In this document: positions 7,620 to 18,219 of the stretch, piece by piece | Layout: each line of letters starts with the position of its first letter | Numbering within the stretch: position 1 is the stretch's first letter | NCBI RefSeq assembly: GCF_003345255.1 | Contig: NZ_CP029331.1 | Span: 2,976,001 to 3,040,000 of the forward strand | DNA length: 64,000 bases | Origin: Pseudothauera hydrothermalis | GTDB lineage: Bacteria > Pseudomonadota > Gammaproteobacteria > Burkholderiales > Rhodocyclaceae | Direction of reading: 5' to 3' | Program-made: the position numbers and the translations under genes | The notes under the pieces: generated by a model | Database searches by the model: none | What the model was told of the DNA's origin: nothing | The model's input: only the letters and a program-made list of their open reading frames with translations

Positions 7620-10307
7620 ATGAACTTGACGACCGGAAACAGGCGCGCTCAGGTGGCATCGATAAGCCTACGCCGCTTATGGGCCAAGACGGATTCTGAT
7701 GGTCTTTGGCACCCGCTTCTGCTGCATATGCTCGATGTCGCCGCTACCGCATCGGTCATCGTAGAACGCGAACCAGCCACCACCCGCCATCGGCTCGCTG
7801 AGATACTCGGCCTGCCATGGGAGCAGGCACTGCCTTGGCTGTTATTGCTGATTGCAGCCCACGATCTCGGCAAAGCCTGCCCGGGGTTCCAGTGCAAATG
7901 GCAAAACCTCTCAGGGCTGAATCCGGGCCGCAACCCAAATGTCCGTGTCAATCATGCTTACGTCAGCCAGATCGCGCTGTCGGCATGGCTCGTTGAGCGT
8001 GGCTGGCCCGACGAGCTTGCCCGACTGGCCGCCGATGCGGTGGGCTGTCACCACGGCAGTCGAGCCGCGCCAACGGCGCTTGAAGCACTCGAGTGGGATC
8101 GCAGTGCCCTCGGTCGGGACGAATGGGCAGCAGCCCGCCATGCTTTGCTCGATATCCTGTTCGATGTCTTCCAGCCCACCGCAACGCCCGAGAAGGCGGC
8201 GCTTGACGGCCCGGCGTTCATGCTGCTGGCCGGCCTGACCAGCTTCGCCGACTGGATCGGCTCGAATACCGAGTGGTTTACGTTCGGTACCGAGGCCGAA
8301 GATCCCGCCGCGTGGTTCGCCGCACGCCGGGCCTGCGCGCAACAGGCACTGGACGCGCTCGGCTGGCGGTCCCGCACGCCGCTATTGACCAGTCCGTGCA
8401 GTTTTCAGGAGGTGTTCGGTTTCCCGCCGCGTCCGCTGCAAGAAGCCGTCGCCGCCATGCTGGCGGGCCTCGACGCGCCGGCCATCCTGCTGATCGAAGC
8501 GCCCATGGGCGAAGGCAAGACCGAAGCCGCCTGGTTCGCCCATCTGGAACTGCAGCGGCGTTTCCAGCACCGGGGTCTGTACATCGCCTTGCCCACCCAG
8601 GCGACCGGCAATGCCATGTTTGCCCGCACCCTGGCTTTCCTGCGCGCGCGGGATGCCGGCCGCCAGCTGGATCTACAGCTGTTGCATGGCGGCACGCTGC
8701 ACAACGAGGCGTTCCAGCAACTGCGGCTGGCCTCCGTGCATGACGATGACCACTCCGCTACCGGCCAGGTCAGGGCGGCCGAGTGGTTCACCCACAAGAA
8801 GCGGGCGCTGCTGTCCGAATACGGCGTGGGTACGGTGGATCAGGCGCTGCTACCGGTGCTGCCGGTGCGTCATCACTTCGTGCGCCTGTGGGGGCTCGCC
8901 AACCGGGTGGTGGTGTTCGACGAAATCCACGCCTACGACGCCTATACCGGCACCTTGCTGATTCATCTGGTGCGTTGGCTGCATGCGCTGGGTTCGTCGG
9001 TGCTGCTGCTGTCGGCGACCTTGCCGCCAGCCATCCGGCGCGAACTGGCCCGGGTGGTCGGGGGCGAGTTGCCCGCCACCCCAGCCGCTTATCCTCGGCT
9101 CAGTGTGTTCTCCACCGGCTGCGTCCGGCAAACCCATTTCGAGGCTGATCCCGCGCGGCGCGTGACCATCGACATCCAGCCCATCGGCTCGGCGCTGGAG
9201 GACATGCGGATGGCACTGCTACGGCAGCTCGCCGGTGGCGGCATGGGCCTGGCGCTGGTCAACACGGTAGAGCGGGCACAGGCACTCTACGGCCTGTTTG
9301 CCGAAGGCCGCCCGCTGCTGTGGGAGGGCGAGCAGGTCGGCAAGCAGCTGGACGATGGCACCGAAATCTATCTGTTCCACGCCCGTTTTCCGGCCAACCA
9401 GCGGCAGCTGCGCGAACAGCGGGTGCTCGACATCTTCGGCAAGACGGGCGGCCAAGACGGTGAACTGCGCAGCGGACGCAAGCTCCTGATCGCCACCCAG
9501 GTGGCCGAACAGAGCCTCGATCTGGATTTCGATCTGATTGCCACCGATCTGGCGCCCATCGACCTGCTGCTGCAGCGGGCGGGGCGGCTGTGGCGCCATC
9601 CCCGGCCGCGCCGCCCGGTCGCGGCACCGTTGCTGCTGGTCGCCGGGCTCGCTGGCGACGCGCCGGATGACTTCGGCCGGCCCCTGTGGTGGAGCGCGGT
9701 CTATGCGGAATCCATCCTGCTGCGCACTTGGTGCCTGCTGCGCCAGCCGGAGCATCGGCAGCTCACCCTGCCCGACGACATCGACACTCTGGTGCAGGCG
9801 GTCTACGAGGAAAATGTCCCCATCCCGGCCGAATTGCAGGCGCGGCTCGACAAGGCGCTGATCGAATCCGACGGTGAGGGCATCGCCAAGACCCAGCAGG
9901 CCCACGGCGCCATCATCGGCCTGCCCGACGATGCCTCGTGGGACGATCCGGCACGCTTCGTCCTGCATGACGAAGACGATCCCTATGTACATCGCACCCT
10001 GGCCGCCCAGACCCGTCTGGGCGACGAGTCCCTGACCGTGATTCCCCTCGGGCCGGCCGACGGCTTCGAAGCAGGGAGCACCCCCAGCTTCGAGCAGGCC
10101 AGGGCGTGGTCGCTGCGCGCCCTGCCGGTCGGGCGCAAGGGTGTGGTGAAGCGGCTCAAGGCGCTGGGCATTCCCGATTCCTGGCAGCAGTCCCCGCTGC
10201 TGCGCAACCACTTTCCCCTGTGCCTGGACGAAGAAGGCCGTTGGCTGGCCGACGAGTCCGTTCGGCTCGATCCCGCACTGGGGTTGATCTATGGCAACCA
10301 AACCTGA
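7620..10307 (+). CDS. cas3: CRISPR-associated helicase/nuclease Cas3 (type I-E)
   Basis: An 895-aa single-chain Cas3 that nicks and degrades target DNA after Cascade binds it. The N-terminal HD nuclease domain shows His31, His36 and the HD pair at residues 81-82 ([13 protein letters not shown]). The helicase part has Walker [10 protein letters not shown] (Lys300), DEIH box at 434-437, motif III SATLP and motif [11 protein letters not shown]. All key residues look intact. It is the first gene of a tight eight-gene cas operon, and its end runs into the casA start region. Length and architecture match I-E Cas3. Confidence 0.97.
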   Translation: MNLTTGNRRAQVASISLRRLWAKTDSDGLWHPLLLHMLDVAATASVIVEREPATTRHRLAEILGLPWEQALPWLLLLIAAHDLGKACPGFQCKWQNLSGLNPGRNPNVRVNHAYVSQIALSAWLVERGWPDELARLAADAVGCHHGSRAAPTALEALEWDRSALGRDEWAAARHALLDILFDVFQPTATPEKAALDGPAFMLLAGLTSFADWIGSNTEWFTFGTEAEDPAAWFAARRACAQQALDALGWRSRTPLLTSPCSFQEVFGFPPRPLQEAVAAMLAGLDAPAILLIEAPMGEGKTEAAWFAHLELQRRFQHRGLYIALPTQATGNAMFARTLAFLRARDAGRQLDLQLLHGGTLHNEAFQQLRLASVHDDDHSATGQVRAAEWFTHKKRALLSEYGVGTVDQALLPVLPVRHHFVRLWGLANRVVVFDEIHAYDAYTGTLLIHLVRWLHALGSSVLLLSATLPPAIRRELARVVGGELPATPAAYPRLSVFSTGCVRQTHFEADPARRVTIDIQPIGSALEDMRMALLRQLAGGGMGLALVNTVERAQALYGLFAEGRPLLWEGEQVGKQLDDGTEIYLFHARFPANQRQLREQRVLDIFGKTGGQDGELRSGRKLLIATQVAEQSLDLDFDLIATDLAPIDLLLQRAGRLWRHPRPRRPVAAPLLLVAGLAGDAPDDFGRPLWWSAVYAESILLRTWCLLRQPEHRQLTLPDDIDTLVQAVYEENVPIPAELQARLDKALIESDGEGIAKTQQAHGAIIGLPDDASWDDPARFVLHDEDDPYVHRTLAAQTRLGDESLTVIPLGPADGFEAGSTPSFEQARAWSLRALPVGRKGVVKRLKALGIPDSWQQSPLLRNHFPLCLDEEGRWLADESVRLDPALGLIYGNQT

Positions 10308-10320
10308 AACCGGAGGCGCA

Positions 10321-11877
10321 ATGGCCGACAGCATCGCTCACGCCGCGCAGGCGGTGATGCCGCGTTTCAACCTGATCGATGAGCCTTGGATACCGGTGCG
10401 CTGGCTGGACGGCCGCCACGACCAACTCGGTATCCGCGACACCCTGCTGCAGGCGGAGCATATCGCCGAGATCCAGGATGCCTCGCCGCTAGTGGTCGCG
10501 GCGCTGCACCGCTTTTTGCTCGCCGTGCTGTACCGGGCGCTGGAGGGGCCGACCGATGTGCAGCAGGCCAGGCTGTGGTTCAAGCAGGGCTGGCCGGAAG
10601 GAAAGATCGAGGCGTATCTGGAAAAGTGGCGAGATCGTTTCTGGCTGTTCGATCAGCATTATCCCTTCGGGCAGATTCCGGGCTTCGTGCCGCGCATCTG
10701 GCGGGCGTGGACCGTGCTGGCCGCCGAACACAATGCCGATAACGCCAAGGTGCTGTTCGACCATGTCGACGTCAACCAGGCCGGTGCCATCAGCCCGGCC
10801 CAGGCCATCCGCTGGCTGCTGGCGACCCAGACCTTCTCGGTCAGCTGCGGCAAGAGCGAGCTGGCCCATACCGGCACCGCACCCTCGGCCACCGCGGTGA
10901 TGGCCTTGCCGCTGGGGCGCAATCTCTTCGATACCTTGTCCTATGCGCTGGTGCCGCAGAACCGGCTGGTGCAGGCCGGCGACCTCCCGCTATGGGAGCG
11001 GGAACCCGAGACGCTGGAGGCGCTGAAAAGTGGTTGCGAGCGTGCGGTCAGTGGCTTTGCCGACCGCTACACCTGGCGGATTCGTGCCATCCGCCTGCAG
11101 GCCGACGCGGATGGCATGATTTCCCGGCTGGCGTTTGCATCCGGCGTGGGGCCGCAGGCCGGGCAGCAGAGCGATCCGATGCTGGGCTACCAGATCGACG
11201 ACAAGAAAGGCCGATTGCCGGTGGTCTTTCGCGCGCGCGGGTTCTGGCGCGATTTCGATTCCCTGCTGCCCGATGCCAGCGGTTGCGCCCCCCAGGTCAT
11301 CGAGCATGCCATCGACCTGGGCCGCGCGGTGCCGCAACGCTTTCCGTCCTCGGTGATGGTGGCGGGTCAGTCCAACGACAAGGCCAAGATCGAATACTGG
11401 CGCATGGAGCGCTTCAGCCTGCCGCCCGCGCTGGCCGGTGACCGCATGGTACGGGCGGAGATTCGTGCATTGCTCGCCGAAGCTGAACAGGCGCAAAACG
11501 CCCTGTTGGCCGCCTGCAAGTCCTTTGCCCGCCATCTGCTCGGTCGGGGCGAGCGGGAACCGGCGGGCAAGGACGTCAGCAGCTTCCTGGGCCAGATGGC
11601 CGTCACCGACAGCTACTGGTCCAGCCTGGAGCCCCGTTTTCACCAGATCCTGGCCGAATACACCGGGGAGCGCGACCCCGAAGACATCCGCCTGTCGTGG
11701 CTGCGGCATGTGCGCGCCGCCATGCATGGCGCCTGGCGCGCCCATGCCACGCGCGCGGCGGCCGGCGATGCCTGGGCGATTCGCGCACTGGTCAAGGCGG
11801 AAGTCGCGGTACTGCGCCACATCGACAAACTCACTGACGAAATTTCCAAGCTCGAACCCACCAAGGAGCCCGCATGA
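10321..11877 (+). CDS. casA: Cascade large subunit CasA/Cse1 (Cas8e)
   Basis: Large subunit of the type I-E Cascade complex, which recognises the PAM and recruits Cas3. It is about 518 aa, the usual size. The N-terminus RFNLIDEPWIPVRWLDG is the family hallmark. The ATG at 10321 was preferred because GGAGG stands at 10312-10316; an upstream ATG at 10291 overlaps cas3 by 17 bases and would add ten residues. It is followed by casB with an ATGA overlap. Confidence 0.96.
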   Translation: MADSIAHAAQAVMPRFNLIDEPWIPVRWLDGRHDQLGIRDTLLQAEHIAEIQDASPLVVAALHRFLLAVLYRALEGPTDVQQARLWFKQGWPEGKIEAYLEKWRDRFWLFDQHYPFGQIPGFVPRIWRAWTVLAAEHNADNAKVLFDHVDVNQAGAISPAQAIRWLLATQTFSVSCGKSELAHTGTAPSATAVMALPLGRNLFDTLSYALVPQNRLVQAGDLPLWEREPETLEALKSGCERAVSGFADRYTWRIRAIRLQADADGMISRLAFASGVGPQAGQQSDPMLGYQIDDKKGRLPVVFRARGFWRDFDSLLPDASGCAPQVIEHAIDLGRAVPQRFPSSVMVAGQSNDKAKIEYWRMERFSLPPALAGDRMVRAEIRALLAEAEQAQNALLAACKSFARHLLGRGEREPAGKDVSSFLGQMAVTDSYWSSLEPRFHQILAEYTGERDPEDIRLSWLRHVRAAMHGAWRAHATRAAAGDAWAIRALVKAEVAVLRHIDKLTDEISKLEPTKEPA

Positions 11878-12419
11878 GTGCCTATCTGGACTGGCTGGAA
11901 GAATTGAACGAGCGTGATGCGCGGGTACGGGCCGTGCTGCGCCGCAGCCTGGCCTTCGACCCCGGTGCGTTTCCGGCGGCCTATCCCTATGTCGAGCCCT
12001 TCCTCAAGGATCAGGACAGCCACTGGCGCCGGCAGGTGCATTACCTGGTGGCCGCCTTGTGGGCGGCACACTGGAAGGTGGGGCGTACCGATCCTGCCCA
12101 ACCGATTGGCGAGGCGGTTGCCCGCTACGCGATGCGCCATCACTCGCCAGAACAGCTCAGGAAAGGCGCATTCAGCACCGAACGGCGCTTCATCGCCCTG
12201 CTCGATGCCGACGCCGACGAGCTGCCCTACCGGCTGCGCCAGATGGTCGCCTTGCTCAAGGATCAGGCCATCGATTTCGATGCGCTGCTCGCCGACCTGC
12301 TGCGCTGGCACGCTCCCGACAAGCGCATCCAACACCTATGGGCGCGCCAGTTCTATCGCGCGCTGCACAAAGACACCGATCTGCCCGCAGAGCCCGAAAC
12401 CGAAGAGGAGTCCGCATGA
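11874..12419 (+). CDS. casB: Cascade small subunit CasB/Cse2
   Basis: A 181-aa helical protein in the expected place between casA and cas7e. Two Cse2 copies form the belly of Cascade and stabilise crRNA and the displaced strand. The family segment [17 protein letters not shown] and the ending region with [10 protein letters not shown] support the call. It overlaps both neighbours by 4 bases, implying coupled translation. Confidence 0.94.
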   Translation: MSAYLDWLEELNERDARVRAVLRRSLAFDPGAFPAAYPYVEPFLKDQDSHWRRQVHYLVAALWAAHWKVGRTDPAQPIGEAVARYAMRHHSPEQLRKGAFSTERRFIALLDADADELPYRLRQMVALLKDQAIDFDALLADLLRWHAPDKRIQHLWARQFYRALHKDTDLPAEPETEEESA

Positions 12420-13573
12420 AAACCATCGTCGAAATCCATGTGCTGCAGAACTTTGCCCCGTCCAACCTGAACCGCGACGACACCGGCGCCCCCAAGGATG
12501 CCCTGTTTGGTGGCACACGCCGGGCGCGCATCTCCAGCCAGTGTGCCAAGCGGGCGGTGCGGCAGTTTTTCGGCGAGCAGGTGGCGCAGGGGCTGTTGAG
12601 TGCCGAGGATCTGGCCCGGCGCAGCAAGCGCGTGCTGGAAGCGCTGACCGACATTCTGGTCGGAAAAGGCCGTGATGCCGAGGCTGCAAATCAGAAAGCC
12701 ACCCTGGCGCTGGGCGCCATGGAACTGGCGGTCAAGGACGAAGGCAAGACCGAATACCTGCTGTTCCTCGGCCAGCGGGAAATCGCCGGCATCGCCGACG
12801 TGGTGCATGAAAAGTGGGACGCACTGGTGGCTTCGGAAGCCCCGGCCGCCGAGGGCAAGAAAGCCGGCAAGGCCAAGAAGCAGGCCGCCCAGGGCATCGA
12901 CCCGGAAATTCGCAAGGCACTCGACAAGGTGTTCAACGGCGGCAAGGCGCTGGATGTGGCGCTGTTCGGCCGCATGCTGGCCGACATGCCCGAAAAGAAC
13001 CAGAACGCCGCCTGCCAGGTTGCCCATGCCCTGTCCACCCACGCGGTGGAGCGGGAGTTCGACTTTTACACCGCCGTGGATGATCTCAAGCCCGAGGACA
13101 CCGCCGGGGCGGACATGATGGGAACCGTCGAATTCAATTCCGCCTGCTTCTACCGCTACGCCGTGGTGGATTGGGAAAAGCTCGGCCAGAACCTGCAGGA
13201 CGACACCGAACTGGCGGCCAGAGGTCTGCGCGCCTTCCTCGAAGGCTTCGTGGTGGCCGAGCCCACCGGCAAGCAGAACACCTTTGCCGCCCACAACCCG
13301 CCGGAGTTCGTAATGATCACGGTGCGCCGCAATACCGCGCCGCGCAATCTGGCCAATGCCTTCGAGACCGCCATCCGCGCCCGCGACAACCTGACGCGCA
13401 ATTCCGCCAATGCCCTGCTGGACAAGGCCAGGGCATTGCAGGCTGCCTATGGCGGTGAAACGGCGGCCTTCGTGCTGGACCTGACGGGTGCGGAAGTCGG
13501 CGATGTGGCGCAGCCGGTGGCTTCCCTTTCCGCACTGCTTGACGCGGTGATGGCCGAAGTGCGGCGGGGCTGA
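12416..13573 (+). CDS. cas7e: Cascade backbone subunit Cas7e/CasC
   Basis: A 385-aa RAMP-superfamily protein; six copies form the crRNA-binding backbone of Cascade. The start [20 protein letters not shown] and [19 protein letters not shown] are diagnostic of I-E Cas7. The ATG at 12416 overlaps the casB stop; an open frame further upstream is out-of-frame casB sequence. A lysine/alanine-rich insert near residues 140-160 is slightly unusual but is in a region of length variation. Confidence 0.96.
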   Translation: MKTIVEIHVLQNFAPSNLNRDDTGAPKDALFGGTRRARISSQCAKRAVRQFFGEQVAQGLLSAEDLARRSKRVLEALTDILVGKGRDAEAANQKATLALGAMELAVKDEGKTEYLLFLGQREIAGIADVVHEKWDALVASEAPAAEGKKAGKAKKQAAQGIDPEIRKALDKVFNGGKALDVALFGRMLADMPEKNQNAACQVAHALSTHAVEREFDFYTAVDDLKPEDTAGADMMGTVEFNSACFYRYAVVDWEKLGQNLQDDTELAARGLRAFLEGFVVAEPTGKQNTFAAHNPPEFVMITVRRNTAPRNLANAFETAIRARDNLTRNSANALLDKARALQAAYGGETAAFVLDLTGAEVGDVAQPVASLSALLDAVMAEVRRG

Positions 13574-13576
13574 AGC

Positions 13577-14245
13577 ATGGCCACCTTACTGCTGCGCCTG
13601 GTGGGGCCGATGCAGTCCTGGGGCACCACCAGCCGCTTCGATGAGCGCGACACCGGCAAGGAGCCCAGCAAGTCCGGCGTGCTCGGGCTGGTGGCGGCCG
13701 CCCTTGGCATCGACCGGGAAAACTGGCACGACCTGGAGCCTCTGTGCCAACTGCGCATGGGTGTGCGCCATGACCGACCGGGTGTGCCGAGGCGTGATTA
13801 CCAGACCGCACAGCGGGTGATCTCGGCCGACGGATCGAAGATTCATGACACCGCCGTCACCACTCGTCACTACCTTGCCGACGCCGCCTTCCTGGTCGGC
13901 TTGTGCGGCGAGGACCGGGCCTTGCTCGAACGCATCCATGCCGCCCTTGCCGATCCGGTGTGGCCGCTCGCCCTGGGACGCAAATCCTACGTGCCGTCGG
14001 AGCCCGTCTGGATGCCCGATGCGGTGGTGGATGCCGGATTGCGCGAGGCGCTCGTCCGGTGGCCTGCCATCGCCGCTCCCCGGCCGGGCGCGCCACGCGC
14101 CCCATGGATGCTGTCCCTGGAATCCGCCGACCGCTCCGGCCTGATGAAGATGGACCAGCCCCTGTCGTCCTTTGCCGAGCGCCGCTTCGGTCCCCGTTTC
14201 GTCGTTTCGGAGGTACTGGATGTTCCTGTCCAAACTGGTGCTTGA
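13577..14245 (+). CDS. cas5e: Cascade subunit Cas5e/CasD
   Basis: A 222-aa RAMP protein that caps the 5' handle of the crRNA in Cascade. The N-terminus LLLRLVGPMQSWGTTSRFDERDT is the Cas5 signature, and PSKSGVLGLVAAALGI follows as in the I-E family. It starts 3 bases after the cas7e stop and its last 26 bases overlap cas6e, consistent with one polycistronic mRNA. Confidence 0.95.
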   Translation: MATLLLRLVGPMQSWGTTSRFDERDTGKEPSKSGVLGLVAAALGIDRENWHDLEPLCQLRMGVRHDRPGVPRRDYQTAQRVISADGSKIHDTAVTTRHYLADAAFLVGLCGEDRALLERIHAALADPVWPLALGRKSYVPSEPVWMPDAVVDAGLREALVRWPAIAAPRPGAPRAPWMLSLESADRSGLMKMDQPLSSFAERRFGPRFVVSEVLDVPVQTGA

Positions 14246-14852
14246 TCCCGCCCATCCGCAGGCGCGACGTGACCTGGCCAATGCCTACGAAATGCATCGC
14301 ACCTTAAGCCGGGTCTATGCCCAAAACCCGGACAGCCCGCCGGCACGCTTCCTGTGGCGGCTGGAACACCATGGCGCCCGTCTGCCGCAGGAGGGCGCGA
14401 CCGTACTGCTGCAATCGGCCACGCCTGGTCGCTGGCAATGCCTGCAAGCGCTGCCCGGCTACGCCCGCGCCCTCAATCCCGACAAGGTGGTGCACGTGGA
14501 GCAACTGCTGCAGGCCAGCCGAAGTCACGCGTTCCGCCTCTGCTGCAATCCCACCGTCACACGCGACGGCAAACGTTACGGTCTGCTGCGTGAAGAAGAG
14601 CAACTTGCCTGGCTGGCCCGGCAAGGCCGTCAGCACGGATTCTCGCCGCTCAATGTTCGTGTCTGCCGCAGCGAACGTGTCAGCCATCGGCAGGGGCGCG
14701 GCGGCCAGCGCATCACGCTGCAGGTGGTGCAGTTCGACGGCCTGCTGCGGGTGGAAGATCTGGAGCGGCTGGGCCTGGCGCTGGTCAATGGCATCGGCCA
14801 CGGCAAGGCGCTGGGTCTGGGGATGCTGTCGCTTGCGCCGGCACACGGCTGA
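14220..14852 (+). CDS. cas6e: crRNA-processing endoribonuclease Cas6e/CasE
   Basis: A 210-aa RAMP endoribonuclease that cuts the pre-crRNA at the base of each repeat hairpin and stays bound to its 3' handle. The start MFLSKLVLDPAHPQARRDLA and YEMHRTLSRVY are family hallmarks, with His27 of the latter segment a likely catalytic residue. The C-terminal glycine-rich loop GIGHGKALGLGML is typical. The ATG at 14220 has GGAGG about 5 bases upstream. The repeat in this locus forms the stable hairpin expected for Cas6e. Confidence 0.95.
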   Translation: MFLSKLVLDPAHPQARRDLANAYEMHRTLSRVYAQNPDSPPARFLWRLEHHGARLPQEGATVLLQSATPGRWQCLQALPGYARALNPDKVVHVEQLLQASRSHAFRLCCNPTVTRDGKRYGLLREEEQLAWLARQGRQHGFSPLNVRVCRSERVSHRQGRGGQRITLQVVQFDGLLRVEDLERLGLALVNGIGHGKALGLGMLSLAPAHG

Positions 14853-14892
14853 CCCGACGATAATCCCGTCGCAACCTTCCCAGGAGTCCGCC

Positions 14893-15282
14893 ATGCACCT
14901 GCTCACCACCGATGAACTGAACCGCCAGCCGAACAGCCTGCTGGCCGATGCCCACCGGGGAGAACCCGCCCTGGTAACGGACCATGGCAAGCCCGTCTTC
15001 ATGACCGTGCCCATCGGCGCTGGTCTGGATACCGGCAAGCGGCATGTGCAGGCGCTCGGTCGGGCAACGGATGCCGCCGTGCTGCTGGATGAACCCGCGG
15101 GACGCCGGGTTGCCGCACAGCAGGGATTGCTGGTGGTCGGAACCCTGGGGCTGCTGATCCGGGCACGCGAAGGGGGCGTGTTCCCGGCCTTGCGTCCCCT
15201 AGTCGATACCCTGCAGGACCTCGGGTACTTTCCGTTGCCGATGCTGATCGAGCGCCCCCCGGCGGATCTGGGCCAAAGCTAA
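14893..15282 (+). CDS. Phd-like antitoxin N-terminus fused to DUF3368 PIN-toxin tail
   Basis: A 129-aa hybrid with its own ribosome site (AGGAG at 14881) between cas6e and cas1e. Residues 1-42 look like the DNA-binding half of a Phd/YefM antitoxin (LLADAHRGEPALVTDHGKPV). From about residue 62 (AAVLLDEPAGRRVAAQQGL, then VVGTLGLLIRA) it looks like the C-terminal half of a DUF3368 PIN-domain toxin. The toxin's first half, with the first catalytic acids, is missing, so ribonuclease activity is unlikely. It is most simply explained as a deletion joining adjacent antitoxin and toxin genes, retained in frame. The family calls are by eye. Confidence 0.7.
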   Translation: MHLLTTDELNRQPNSLLADAHRGEPALVTDHGKPVFMTVPIGAGLDTGKRHVQALGRATDAAVLLDEPAGRRVAAQQGLLVVGTLGLLIRAREGGVFPALRPLVDTLQDLGYFPLPMLIERPPADLGQS

Positions 15283-15284
15283 TC

Positions 15285-16488
<1,204 letters not shown>

Positions 16489-16576
16489 TCTTGATAATAT
16501 GTTTATGGCATGACAATGAGTCGGTTAAAATTCTGCCTAGAAAATATCAATTGAAATTCAATTGGATAAGAAAAGT
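16489..16576 (+). promoter_or_regulatory. CRISPR leader
   Basis: An 88-bp AT-rich stretch, in sharp contrast to the surrounding GC-rich DNA, between cas2 and the first repeat. It should hold the pre-crRNA promoter and mark the end where new spacers enter. TTTATG (16502-16507) and TAAAAT (16526-16531), 18 bases apart, could be -35 and -10. A perfect dyad CAATTGAA-A-TTCAATTG lies at 16548-16564, 12 bases before repeat 1, where I-E leaders often bind IHF; it is not a clean IHF consensus. Confidence 0.8.
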
Positions 16577-18196
16577 GTGTTCCCCACGCCCGTGGGGATG
16601 AACCGTGCGACACGTTAAGTGCGACAACTGCGACGAAGGTGTTCCCCACGCCCGTGGGGATGAACCGCTCGTCAGAGCTTGCGGCTCCGGGCCGGCGTCG
16701 TGTTCCCCACGCCCGTGGGGATGAACCGTATCGATTCGGCGCATGTGCCAAAAAAATTTGGTGTTCCCCACGCCCGTGGGGATGAACCGGAAATCCGCAG
16801 GGAGAACGGTATCGAATGATAGTGTTCCCCACGCCCGTGGGGATGAACCGGCATTCCATTACAGTCACGGATACAAAGATAAGTGTTCCCCACGCCCGTG
16901 GGGATGAACCGGTTTATCTGTGCAATGCTCTGAATTGGGCAGAGTGTTCCCCACGCCCGTGGGGATGAACCGGCCACGACTGAGACAATCGCCGGCATCA
17001 TCGGGTGTTCCCCACGCCCGTGGGGATGAACCGAACAAAACTTGCTTAAATCATTCGTAGAATCTGTGTTCCCCACGCCCGTGGGGATGAACCGTCGTTA
17101 CTGTTCGTTGCTATATGGGCCGATCCAGTGTTCCCCACGCCCGTGGGGATGAACCGTCGAGGCAGGAATGCCGGAGGTCTGGCAGACCGTGTTCCCCACG
17201 CCCGTGGGGATGAACCGGCAGAACGCGATGCGGCGGCGTGACCTCGTGCGTGTTCCCCACGCCCGTGGGGATGAACCGATAACGCGCCATGAGGCGGGCG
17301 GCAGCCGACCGTGTTCCCCACGCCCGTGGGGATGAACCGCACGCGCCAGCGCTGATCGAGGCAGGGGTCATGTGTTCCCCACGCCCGTGGGGATGAACCG
17401 GATACGGTGATTGACGTGGTGGCCACCGCGTGGGTGTTCCCCACGCCCGTGGGGATGAACCGCACGCGCCAGCGCTGATCGAGGCAGGGGTCATGTGTTC
17501 CCCACGCCCGTGGGGATGAACCGCGGTTTGTGGAACGGCTGCAAAGCGCCTGTGACGTGTTCCCCACGCCCGTGGGGATGAACCGTCGAACTCGTCCTCG
17601 ATGTCGATGCCCGCGACGTGTTCCCCACGCCCGTGGGGATGAACCGCCCGGTGCGCCACGCGCCGTCTTGCCATGTCTGTGTTCCCCACGCCCGTGGGGA
17701 TGAACCGCGTGCGTGCAGCCGGTATCCGCGCACGGGCGAGTGTTCCCCACGCCCGTGGGGATGAACCGGCGGCGTTGGCGAGCTGGTCGTAGGCGACGGC
17801 GTGTTCCCCACGCCCGTGGGGATGAACCGGGACGCCTGGCTCCAGGGTAATGGCCGCCGAGAGTGTTCCCCACGCCCGTGGGGATGAACCGCTTGTTGCC
17901 TTCCCGACGCTGATAGGGGCGCTGTGTTCCCCACGCCCGTGGGGATGAACCTTGACTCTTGCCCTGGGGGCGCCGAGCCTGGGTGTGTTCCCCACGCCCG
18001 TGGGGATGAACCGTAGGCTCGTCGCATCTTCGGAATGATCTGGCGGTGTTCCCCACGCCCGTGGGGATGAACCGGCGGCAGCCGACGCCGAGGTCGCTGA
18101 CAAGCTGTGTTCCCCACGCCCGTGGGGATGAACCGCGGCCAAGGTAGCCATCCCCGACGATCTGACAGTGTTCCCCACGCCCGTGGGGATGAACCG
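16577..18196 (+). CRISPR. Type I-E CRISPR array, leader-proximal part (27 repeats)
   Basis: There are 27 copies of a 29-nt repeat beginning GTGTTCCCCACG and ending GGGGATGAACCG, with 26 complete spacers of 32-33 nt (period 61-62). The inner palindrome CCCCAC-GCCC-GTGGGG forms the hairpin cut by Cas6e. Repeats are essentially identical; the copy at 17924-17952 ends in T instead of G. Two spacers are identical (17340-17371 and 17463-17494). Orientation is set by the leader and cas2 on the left, so the newest spacers are on the left. The array continues after the IS at 19545. Confidence 0.99.
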
Positions 18197-18215
18197 TCTC
18201 ATTTTGATCCGCTGA

Positions 18216-18219
18216 TTAA
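18216..18219. repeat. TTAA target-site duplication, left copy
   Basis: TTAA next to the left IS end matches TTAA at 19532-19535 on the right. It fits the YTAR target preference of the IS5 group. The four bases belong to the interrupted CRISPR spacer. Confidence 0.8.

Noticed and set aside
16503-18202. Long minus-strand open frames across the first repeat array, with recurring [18 protein letters not shown] and SSPRAWGT peptides
   Set aside because: These are the three frames of the CRISPR repeat read in antisense. The 61-62 bp period rotates the frame and the GC-rich repeat has no stop codons. They are not proteins.
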